Below are positions 32,580-38,910 of a stretch of 38,910 nucleotides of DNA, in pieces; the first letter of the stretch is position 1, and every line of letters begins with the position of its first letter. Below the pieces are notes generated by a model. The model searched no databases. It saw only the letters and a program-made list of their open reading frames with translations, and was not told where the DNA came from. The DNA lies in NCBI GenBank assembly GCA_026391855.1, contig JAPLDE010000062.1, positions 33,644 to 72,553 of the forward strand. Direction: 5' to 3'. Source of the DNA: Bacteroidota bacterium (GTDB lineage: Bacteria > Bacteroidota > Bacteroidia > Bacteroidales > CAIXZF01). Both the position numbers and the translations under genes were made by a program.

Positions 32580-33602
32580 ATGAAGACCAAAATTGAAGAT
32601 TATCTCAGGGAAATAGAAAGCTATTCGGCAAACGGGGCGGATTCGCTGGAACAGTTCCGTATCCGTTTCCTTTCGAAAAAGGGGATCATTGCCGATCTCT
32701 TTGACCAGTTCAGGGAAGTACCCGGACCCCAAAAAAAAGAAACGGGACAATTACTCAACACCTTGAAAAACGCGGTTCAGACAAAAATCGAACAATACAG
32801 GGAAGCCTTTGAACAACAGGTAGTTACCGGCGACAGCAACCTCGATTTAAGCCTTCCTGCCGATTTTCTTGAACCAGGTACCCGTCATCCGCTATCTCTT
32901 ATCCGGAGCGAGATCGTTAAAATCTTTGCCAATATTGGATTTACTGTGACAGAAGGGCCGGAGATCGAAGACGACTGGCACAATTTCTCAGCCCTGAACT
33001 TTCCTCCTGAACATCCGGCCAGGGATATGCAGGACACCTTCTTCATTGAAAGTGACCCCGATATCGTTTTAAGGACCCATACTTCTTCGGTCCAGATCCG
33101 TACGATGGAAAAGGAAAAACCACCCATCCGCAGCATTTTTCCCGGAAGAGTTTTCAGGAACGAAGCCATTTCGGCCCGTGCCCATTGTATCTTTCACCAG
33201 GTAGAAGGGCTGTATATTGATAAGAATGTGTCTTTTACGGACCTGAAACAAACCTTGTTGTATTTCTCCAGGGAAATGTTCGGAAGCAACACACAGATCA
33301 GACTTCGCCCTTCCTATTTTCCCTTTACAGAACCTTCTGCCGAGATGGACATCTCCTGCAACATATGCAGCGGAAAAGGATGTAACATTTGTAAGTATAC
33401 CGGGTGGGTCGAAATCCTTGGTTGCGGTATGGTTGACCCTGCCGTACTTGAAAACTGCCATATCGATCCGCAGGTTTATACCGGGTTTGCCTTTGGCATG
33501 GGGATAGAAAGGATAGCCATGCTGAAATATATTGTCAGGGATATTCGCTTGTATTTTGAAAATGACCTTCGTTTTCTCAGGCAGTTTGTGGCAGCCAGTT
33601 AA
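32580..33602 (+). CDS. pheS: phenylalanyl-tRNA synthetase alpha subunit
   Basis: A 340-residue cytoplasmic class II synthetase subunit that charges tRNA-Phe together with PheT. The coiled-coil N terminus (1-90) is followed by the catalytic core: GTRHPLSLI, the motif 2 region FRNEAISARAHCIFHQVEG and motif 3 GFAFGMGIERIAMLKY. A Cys-rich insert CNIC-x4-CNIC (Cys260, 263, 268 and 271) lies before the last catalytic block; such an insert is usual in this phylum and probably binds zinc. pheT is not in the window. The asd gene follows after nine bases, so they form one operon. Confidence 0.96.
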   Translation: MKTKIEDYLREIESYSANGADSLEQFRIRFLSKKGIIADLFDQFREVPGPQKKETGQLLNTLKNAVQTKIEQYREAFEQQVVTGDSNLDLSLPADFLEPGTRHPLSLIRSEIVKIFANIGFTVTEGPEIEDDWHNFSALNFPPEHPARDMQDTFFIESDPDIVLRTHTSSVQIRTMEKEKPPIRSIFPGRVFRNEAISARAHCIFHQVEGLYIDKNVSFTDLKQTLLYFSREMFGSNTQIRLRPSYFPFTEPSAEMDISCNICSGKGCNICKYTGWVEILGCGMVDPAVLENCHIDPQVYTGFAFGMGIERIAMLKYIVRDIRLYFENDLRFLRQFVAAS

Positions 33603-33611
33603 GGAACAGCA

Positions 33612-34601
33612 ATGAATGTAGCTATTGTCGGCGCCACCGGTTTGGTGGGTGGAGTAATGATCAAAGTGCTGGAAGAGAGGAATTTTCCTGTCGGCCGGCT
33701 CATCCCTGTGGCTTCTGAACGCTCGGTCGGGAAAGAGGTCCGGTTTAAAGATCAATCATTTTCTGTTATCGGACTGGAAGAGGCTGTAAGCCTGAAGCCC
33801 GATGTGGCACTGTTTTCAGCAGGAGGCGCAACCTCGCTGGCCTGGGCACCACGGTTTGCCGAAGCCGGAACCACCGTCATCGATAACTCCTCTGCCTGGC
33901 GCAAAGAACCCGGTGTCCCGCTGGTCGTCCCCGAAGTAAACGCCCATATCCTGAAAAAGACCGATAAGATCATCGCAAACCCAAACTGTTCAACCATCCC
34001 GCTGGTCGTAGTCCTGAATACCCTTCACCAACGCTACATCCTGAAAAGAGTGGTGGTTTCCACTTACCAGTCAGTCACAGGTTCAGGTATGAAGGGTGTT
34101 AAACAGCTTACAGAAGAAAGAGCCGGAAAAACAAGCCCCCTCTTTTACCCTTATCCCATCGACCTGAACATTATACCCCAGGGAGGCGCCTTTACTGAAA
34201 ACGGATATACCCTGGAAGAAATAAAGCTTATGGATGAAAGCCGGAAGATTCTCGGTATCCCTGATCTCCGTATAACAGGAACAGTAGTAAGGGTCCCGGT
34301 GCTGGGAGGCCATTCCGAGTCGGTCAATATTGAGCTGGAAAAAGACTTTGTGTTGGAAGAGGTTTGTTCCATGCTGGCTGCAACACCTGGCGTGATACTG
34401 CAGAATGACCATTCAAAACAGGAGTATCCGATGCCGCTGTATGCAGGAGGGAAAGATGAAGTATTTGTGGGAAGGATAAGAAGAGATGATTCATTGCCTG
34501 CCGGGTTAAACCTATGGCTGGTTTCTGATAACCTTCGTAAAGGAGCCGCCACCAATGCCGTTCAGATTGCCGGATACCTGCTGGAAAAGGGGTATCTATG
34601 A
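33612..34601 (+). CDS. asd: aspartate-semialdehyde dehydrogenase
   Basis: A 329-residue NADPH-dependent enzyme that reduces aspartyl phosphate to aspartate semialdehyde in the pathway to lysine, threonine, methionine and diaminopimelate. The Rossmann motif VGATGLVG is at the N terminus, the nucleophile Cys126 sits in NPNCSTIP and the active-site His234 in LGGHSESVNIE. The length is normal. Its stop overlaps the next start as ATGA, implying translational coupling with the glycosyltransferase gene, which has no obvious metabolic link. Confidence 0.96.
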   Translation: MNVAIVGATGLVGGVMIKVLEERNFPVGRLIPVASERSVGKEVRFKDQSFSVIGLEEAVSLKPDVALFSAGGATSLAWAPRFAEAGTTVIDNSSAWRKEPGVPLVVPEVNAHILKKTDKIIANPNCSTIPLVVVLNTLHQRYILKRVVVSTYQSVTGSGMKGVKQLTEERAGKTSPLFYPYPIDLNIIPQGGAFTENGYTLEEIKLMDESRKILGIPDLRITGTVVRVPVLGGHSESVNIELEKDFVLEEVCSMLAATPGVILQNDHSKQEYPMPLYAGGKDEVFVGRIRRDDSLPAGLNLWLVSDNLRKGAATNAVQIAGYLLEKGYL

Positions 34602-36052
34602 AGAAGTTCTTCCCCATTGGCCTGATTGTCCTGCTCTTCGCCTGCCATCTGCCTTTTATGACTGCCGATCCGGATACCCACACCGACCTTCACACCCGTG
34701 GAGCCTGGACCGACGAGGGCATCTATACCTCTCAGATCAGGAACTACCTGATCGATGGCAAATTCGACCTGAAAGAAAACAGCACATTCATCAGGGGCCC
34801 GCTGTTCAATATCATACAACTGCCGTTTTTCTATGTGTTTGGTCACCATCGCCTGGTCAGCCGGCTGATCGTTCTTATCCTCACCTTGCTGGTGCCTTTG
34901 TTATTCTTACGGCTAAAGGGGTTTGAAATTTTTACATTCTTTTTGCTGCTGGTTACCTATACCCAGTTCCATATTTTTAGTTTCAGCCATTACGGGCTGG
35001 CGGAAATGATCTGCATCGATTCCATCATGGTCAGCCTCTTCTTTCTGCTGAAGGCCCAAACCGATAAGGCCCCCATGGGACACAGGGTGTGGAACCTCCT
35101 TTTATCATCCCTGGCCGTGTTTTTTGCCTATTCCTGTAAAATCCAGTATATATATCTTGCTGGCCTTCTGCCGGTTACCCTTCTTGTCCTGGCATTAAGC
35201 AAACAGAAAGACAGGGAAGAGTCAATGGAGTTATTCGGTTTCGGGCTCATATTCTCCCTGGTGCTTATTGGTTTTTACACCATATATTATTTTCTGAACA
35301 AGGATTTTTACAACTATATTATGGCCAGGGAGACACTGGGAAGGTTTCCGCTGAGAATACTCGATTATCCTTCAATAGCCCGGTTTAATTTCAGGTACTT
35401 CCTTTGGGTCAGAGAGTTACAGCCGGTTTGGATTGCCTTGCCAATGGCCGTTTTGATCATTTTATGGGAAAGGCATAGCCGCAAGCCCGACAAACAGGCA
35501 CTTGCCATATGGACCTTCAGCCTTTTCTGGCTTCTCTTCGAATTGCACAAATTACCCATGATCTATCTTCCCAACCGCTACCTGTTGCCATTGTTTTTTG
35601 CCGTAGGACTAATCCTTGCCCAGGCACTGGCGGCCCTGTATACCCGGAGGGATCACTGGAAGTGGATCTCATTGATGCTTGCCCTGGTAATACTGGGGTT
35701 TAATCTGCCCTTTCATGTGATGAATTACCGGCAAAGGACCTATGACCTTGACAAGCTTAATACCTATATGTCACATTATCAGTATGATGGGGCTTACGGA
35801 CTGGGTTCCTGGGCAACGGCCTCCTCCTGGGGTACCGACTTGCGGACAATCCCGGTGTGGAACAACTATTTCAACTGGAAGGATCCGGTAAATACCTATA
35901 AACCAACCGTCATTATTACCGAAAAGGATGAGTCGGAATCGGACAGAACGTACCAATCGCAGGGGATCAACCTGTTAAAAGAGAGCGACTCCGTAAGGGA
36001 TTTCAGGATCTGGCGGTATGAGGTATCCGTCTATTGGATGAAGAAGAAATAA
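34598..36052 (+). CDS. GT-C-type integral membrane glycosyltransferase
   Basis: A 484-residue protein with about ten membrane helices. The first periplasmic loop contains TDEGIYTSQIRNYL with the Asp39-Glu40 pair, the expected catalytic position of GT-C enzymes (ArnT, PMT and GT39/83 type) that move sugars from polyprenyl-phosphate donors. The C-terminal 100 residues form a soluble periplasmic domain (DKLNTYMSHYQYDGAYGLGS and further). The donor and acceptor are unknown; lipid A, exopolysaccharide or surface-protein glycans are possible. It is the last gene of the pheS-asd unit. Confidence 0.8.
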   Translation: MKKFFPIGLIVLLFACHLPFMTADPDTHTDLHTRGAWTDEGIYTSQIRNYLIDGKFDLKENSTFIRGPLFNIIQLPFFYVFGHHRLVSRLIVLILTLLVPLLFLRLKGFEIFTFFLLLVTYTQFHIFSFSHYGLAEMICIDSIMVSLFFLLKAQTDKAPMGHRVWNLLLSSLAVFFAYSCKIQYIYLAGLLPVTLLVLALSKQKDREESMELFGFGLIFSLVLIGFYTIYYFLNKDFYNYIMARETLGRFPLRILDYPSIARFNFRYFLWVRELQPVWIALPMAVLIILWERHSRKPDKQALAIWTFSLFWLLFELHKLPMIYLPNRYLLPLFFAVGLILAQALAALYTRRDHWKWISLMLALVILGFNLPFHVMNYRQRTYDLDKLNTYMSHYQYDGAYGLGSWATASSWGTDLRTIPVWNNYFNWKDPVNTYKPTVIITEKDESESDRTYQSQGINLLKESDSVRDFRIWRYEVSVYWMKKK

Positions 36053-36099
36053 TTCAGCTGAATTGTGAACGGTTTTGGGTATAGTGTGCTTTTATAATC

Positions 36100-36140
36100 C
36101 ACAAATAAGCACAAATGATCATTCACAAATTTACACAAAT
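36100..36140. repeat. four CACAAAT repeats between convergent genes
   Basis: CACAAAT occurs at 36100, 36110, 36124 and 36134, so spacings are 10, 14 and 10 bases. It lies in the 98-base gap between the glycosyltransferase gene and lspA. Clusters of CACAAAT-like words are seen in intergenic DNA of this phylum; function unknown. Confidence 0.6.
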
Positions 36141-36150
36141 GGTTAATGGA

Positions 36151-36816
36151 TTACTTTTCCGGAATGGAATTGCTATTAATCTGATCCTCAGCCTTTTCCC
36201 CGACAACATGCTCCCTGGGAGGACCAAAAAGCCGCTTCTGCAATAATATCAAAGTGATCACCCCGACAGATATTGAAGAATCTGCAATATTGAACACCGG
36301 TCTGAAAAAGATGAACTCCTGTCCGCCCCAGAAAGGCAACCATGAAGGCCAGGTAGTTTGGATGATGGGGAAATAAAGCATATCGACCACCTTACCATGA
36401 AGAAAAGTTCCGTAGCCGCCTTCTTTTGGAAGGAATTCGGCCACATGGAAGAAGGAGTTGCTGAAAAGCATTCCGTAGCAGGCACTGTCGATGATATTAC
36501 CGATGGCGCCGGCCAGAATGAAGGAGAGACAAATGACCAGGGAGGTCTTGGCATTTTTCCGGATAAGGGTCCAGAGATACCAGGCAATGACCCCGACAGC
36601 GGCAATACGGAAAAGGCTGAGGAAAAGCTTTCCGAAAGAACCGCCGAACTCCATTCCGAAAGCCATACCCCTGTTTTCCGTGAAATGGACGATAAACCAG
36701 TTACCAAAAACCGGTATTTCCTCACCCAGGGCCAGATGTGTCTTTATCCAGAACTTCAGGATCTGGTCACACAATAGGACCAGGAAAACGGTCAGTAATG
36801 ATTTTTTCAGCAGCAA
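36151..36816 (-). CDS. lspA: lipoprotein signal peptidase (signal peptidase II)
   Basis: A 221-residue inner-membrane aspartic peptidase that removes signal peptides from diacylated prolipoproteins. The conserved parts are CDQILKFWI (Asp17), TENRGMAFG (47-54), GAIGNIID (103-110), VVDMLYFP (catalytic Asp145) and FNIADSSI (catalytic Asp179). It is longer than the 160-170 residues of proteobacterial forms because of a loop around 150-172 and a hydrophilic tail, both usual in Bacteroidota. The start is a TTG with no better in-frame start after the dksA stop. It is the last gene of ileS-dksA-lspA on the minus strand and would process the several lipoproteins of this window. Confidence 0.94.
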   Translation of the reverse strand: MLLKKSLLTVFLVLLCDQILKFWIKTHLALGEEIPVFGNWFIVHFTENRGMAFGMEFGGSFGKLFLSLFRIAAVGVIAWYLWTLIRKNAKTSLVICLSFILAGAIGNIIDSACYGMLFSNSFFHVAEFLPKEGGYGTFLHGKVVDMLYFPIIQTTWPSWLPFWGGQEFIFFRPVFNIADSSISVGVITLILLQKRLFGPPREHVVGEKAEDQINSNSIPEK

Positions 36817-36836
36817 GGTAGGTCTACAATAAGGAG

Positions 36837-37256
36837 TTATTCACCGGAGGGAGGCGACGCAGGCGCATTCTGGCTCAGTTTGGCATCGATACTGAGGGTG
36901 GCGTGAGGCACAACCCTTAGTCTTTCCTTGGGTATCAGCTTACCTGTGATCCGGCAGATACCGTATGTCTTGTTCTCAATGCGGATCAGGGCGTTTTCCA
37001 GCGACTGTATGAACTTCTGCTGTCGGGCGGCCAGACGGCTGTTCTCCTCCTTCGACAATACCTGGTAACCTTCTTCCAGAATCTTAAAGGTTGGCGAGGT
37101 GTCGTTGATATCGTGGTCGTTATTATTCGTATAGGCATCCGTTAACATTTTCAGGTCAGCCTTGGCTTTTTCCAGCTTGTCAAGTATAATCTCCTTGAAC
37201 TCTTCTAACTCCTCGTCAGAATAACGGGTCTTTTCTTTAATATCCTGCTTTTTCAT
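36837..37256 (-). CDS. DksA/TraR-family protein with a degenerate zinc finger
   Basis: A 139-residue cytoplasmic protein with the DksA layout: a long helical hairpin (about residues 10-95) and the globular segment YGICRITGKLIPKERLRVVPHATLSI. Only one Cys (Cys101) remains where DksA has four, so a normal zinc site cannot form, as in many Bacteroidota members. Proteins of this family bind the RNA polymerase secondary channel and tune transcription, with ppGpp in E. coli. The acidic tip of the hairpin is NNNDHDIND. It lies between ileS and lspA, a conserved order, with short gaps (43 and 20 bases). Confidence 0.85.
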   Translation of the reverse strand: MKKQDIKEKTRYSDEELEEFKEIILDKLEKAKADLKMLTDAYTNNNDHDINDTSPTFKILEEGYQVLSKEENSRLAARQQKFIQSLENALIRIENKTYGICRITGKLIPKERLRVVPHATLSIDAKLSQNAPASPPSGE

Positions 37257-37299
37257 AATCTTTCAGACGTTTAACAACAAGGTTATCAGTTTTCGCTTT

Positions 37300-38910
37300 T
37301 CATTCCTTTGACACACTGATGTTGACCGTAACATCATCAACCAGTTCAACAGCTTCGCCGCTGTTGTCGCTGGTTTCATCGACCAAATGCAGAGAAGTGG
37401 CAAGGGTTTCAGAGCAAATATACAACTTAAATTGATCAATGGCGGAAATAATTTCCGGGTGGTTTTGTATTTGAAGGGTAATCTTATCGGTTACCTCGAA
37501 GTTTTTGTTTTTACGGATATTCTGGATACGGTTGACCAGTTCCCTGGCGATTCCCTCATTTCTGAGCTCCGGTGTGATTGTTACATCCAGGGCTACGGTA
37601 AGATTGTCCAGGGTGGTCACTACCCATCCAGGGATATCTTCGGTAACGATCTCAACATCGGTAAGACCGATCTCAACCGATTGTCCTTCAATCTCAATGA
37701 TGGTTTTCCCTGAGGTTTCCAGTTCGGTGATCCTGTGCTGATTAAAAGCGGCAATGGCAGCGGCAACCTGCTTCATCAGCTTTCCAAACCGGGGTCCAAG
37801 CTCTTTAAAGTTGGCCTTGATCTTTTTGATGAGTATCCCGGAATCGTGCAGGAGATATTTGACAGTTTTCACATTGACTTCTGCAGTGATCAGGTTCTCG
37901 ACGGCCTTCAGTTGTTGCTGAAAGCGTTCATCCGGCACCGGTATCATGATGCTGGCCAGTGGCTGACGGACCCTCAGATTGGTTTTCTTCCTCAGCGACA
38001 GCACCATGGAAGCGTATTTCTGGGCAAGTTCCATCCTTTCCTCGAGATCTTTGTCGATCCTCGAAGAATCAGCCTCCGGAAAACCGGCCAGGTGGACGGA
38101 ATCAAAGGTCCTCTTTCCGCTCACCTGGTTAAGGTCGAGGAAAAGCCGGTCCATAAAGAAGGGAGCGATGGGTGCAGCCAGTCGGGCAATGGTTTCCAGG
38201 CAGGTGTACAGGGTCTGGAAAGCGGAAATCTTATCTTCCGAATAACTGCCTTTCCAGAACCTCCTGCGGCAAAGTCTTACATACCAGTTGCTCAGAAAGT
38301 CATTCACAAAATCCTGGATGGCCCTGCCGGCTTTGGTAGGTTCGTAGTCGTTATAAAAATCGTCTGTCTTCAGGATCAGTGTGTTAAGCTCCGATAAGAT
38401 CCATCGGTCAATCTCAGGCCGCTGGCTGAAAGGGATCTCTTCTTCTTTGTAACCGAATCCGTCGATATTGCCATACAGGGCAAAGAAAGCATAAGTGTTA
38501 TAAAGGGTCCCGAAGAACTTCCGCAGCACTTCGCCAACCCCCTCCATGTCAAACTTAAGGTTGTCCCAGGGCTGGGAATTGGTGATCAGGTACCAGCGCG
38601 TAGGATCAGGTCCGAACTGACGGATAACATCGAAAGGATCTACCGTGTTCCCCTTCTTTTTCGACATCTTTTCACCCGTCTTGTCAAGCACCAGGCCGTT
38701 GGAAACAACCGTCTTAAAAGCTACTGAGTCGAAACACAAGGTGGCGATGGCATGAAGGGTATAAAACCATCCGCGGGTCTGGTCTACGCCTTCAGCGATG
38801 AAATCGGCCGGGAAAAAGGAATCCAGCTCTTCTTTTTTCTCAAAAGGATAATGGAACTGGGCATAAGGCATGGAGCCGGAATCGAACCACACATCGATCA
38901 GGTCGGTTTC
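37300..38910 (-). CDS. ileS: isoleucyl-tRNA synthetase, C-terminal part (cut by the window end)
   Basis: The C-terminal 536 residues of a class Ia synthetase; the frame is open to the window end and the N terminus lies beyond it. It opens with TDLIDVWFDSGSMPYAQ, then has the KMSKKKGN signature of the catalytic core, the anticodon-binding domain (about 150-330) with WYVRLCRRRFWKG, and a C-terminal region that lacks the Cys-rich zinc domain of E. coli IleS. The VTVALDVTITPELRNEGIARELVNRIQ type segment (read as LDVTITPELRNEGIARELVN) marks the eukaryote-like long class of IleS. It is the first gene of the ileS-dksA-lspA unit. Confidence 0.95.
   Translation of the reverse strand, partial: ETDLIDVWFDSGSMPYAQFHYPFEKKEELDSFFPADFIAEGVDQTRGWFYTLHAIATLCFDSVAFKTVVSNGLVLDKTGEKMSKKKGNTVDPFDVIRQFGPDPTRWYLITNSQPWDNLKFDMEGVGEVLRKFFGTLYNTYAFFALYGNIDGFGYKEEEIPFSQRPEIDRWILSELNTLILKTDDFYNDYEPTKAGRAIQDFVNDFLSNWYVRLCRRRFWKGSYSEDKISAFQTLYTCLETIARLAAPIAPFFMDRLFLDLNQVSGKRTFDSVHLAGFPEADSSRIDKDLEERMELAQKYASMVLSLRKKTNLRVRQPLASIMIPVPDERFQQQLKAVENLITAEVNVKTVKYLLHDSGILIKKIKANFKELGPRFGKLMKQVAAAIAAFNQHRITELETSGKTIIEIEGQSVEIGLTDVEIVTEDIPGWVVTTLDNLTVALDVTITPELRNEGIARELVNRIQNIRKNKNFEVTDKITLQIQNHPEIISAIDQFKLYICSETLATSLHLVDETSDNSGEAVELVDDVTVNISVSKE

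Noticed and set aside
33069..33755. 228-residue minus-strand reading frame across pheS and asd
   Set aside because: Both plus-strand genes have intact catalytic motifs over this stretch, so this frame is a chance opening.
36100..36140. CRISPR-like array
   Set aside because: The repeats are only 7 bases long and spacers are 3 to 7 bases; no cas genes are present.
37735..38397. 220-residue plus-strand reading frame
   Set aside because: It is antisense to ileS, which has full family signatures here; the frame has biased composition typical of antisense shadows.

Overview
The window looks like chromosomal DNA from a member of the Bacteroidota (class Bacteroidia or a near relative). This rests on several things read in the sequence: type IX secretion (T9SS) C-terminal sorting domains, promoter -7 boxes of the form TAnnTTTG with no sigma70-type sites, DUF5686, DUF6660 and DUF3127 proteins that are typical of the phylum, AT-rich start regions with few Shine-Dalgarno sequences, and an ileS-dksA-lspA gene order common in the group. 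It is not a phage, plasmid or integrative element. No rRNA, tRNA, CRISPR array or transposase was seen. No gene-free stretch exceeds 300 bases; the longest gaps are about 200 to 215 bases (15239-15452, 15750-15950, 18038-18248).

Layout. 1-9050 holds a single-domain PAS protein, a very large secreted beta-propeller/PKD/beta-helix protein, a DUF2569 membrane protein, a possible gene remnant, a YceI-like protein and a second large secreted protein with a gingipain-like fold. The two large proteins end in the same kind of dockerin-like module and share a short Cys-Gly-Asp-Asn tail. 9185-9858 is a markedly AT-rich MntA-HepT toxin-antitoxin pair placed directly before a DUF3127 gene. 10248-15238 carries elbB, a dipeptidyl-peptidase-IV-type serine peptidase and a C10 cysteine peptidase whose T9SS domain is out of frame. 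15402-18961 has a small secreted protein with its own promoter and terminator, a T9SS-exported multihaem cytochrome, an unknown secreted protein and a barrel-like outer-membrane protein whose signal peptide is out of frame at a C tract.

19001-25005 is a divalent-metal efflux operon: a Cys-rich DUF6660 protein, a CzcA-type RND pump fused to a TolC-like outer-membrane factor, and a periplasmic adaptor lipoprotein. 25120-29135 encodes a lipoprotein DNA/RNA endonuclease and a DUF5686 outer-membrane protein. 29147-38910 is mostly housekeeping: rsmI (broken by an exact 40-base tandem duplication), a Pro-rich conserved protein, tdk, a cyclophilin, pheS, asd, a GT-C-type membrane glycosyltransferase, lspA, a DksA-family protein and the 3' part of ileS.

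The cell suggested by these genes has a didermal envelope, exports peptidases and a haem protein by T9SS, degrades peptides outside the cytoplasm and expels divalent metals. The most notable observations are three separate reading-frame breaks (rsmI, the C10 peptidase, the barrel protein), the shared non-T9SS C-terminal module, the RND-TolC fusion with an internal signal-peptide-like junction, and the SSB-like acidic tip of the DUF3127 protein. I did not find a clear-cut new defence or mobile system.
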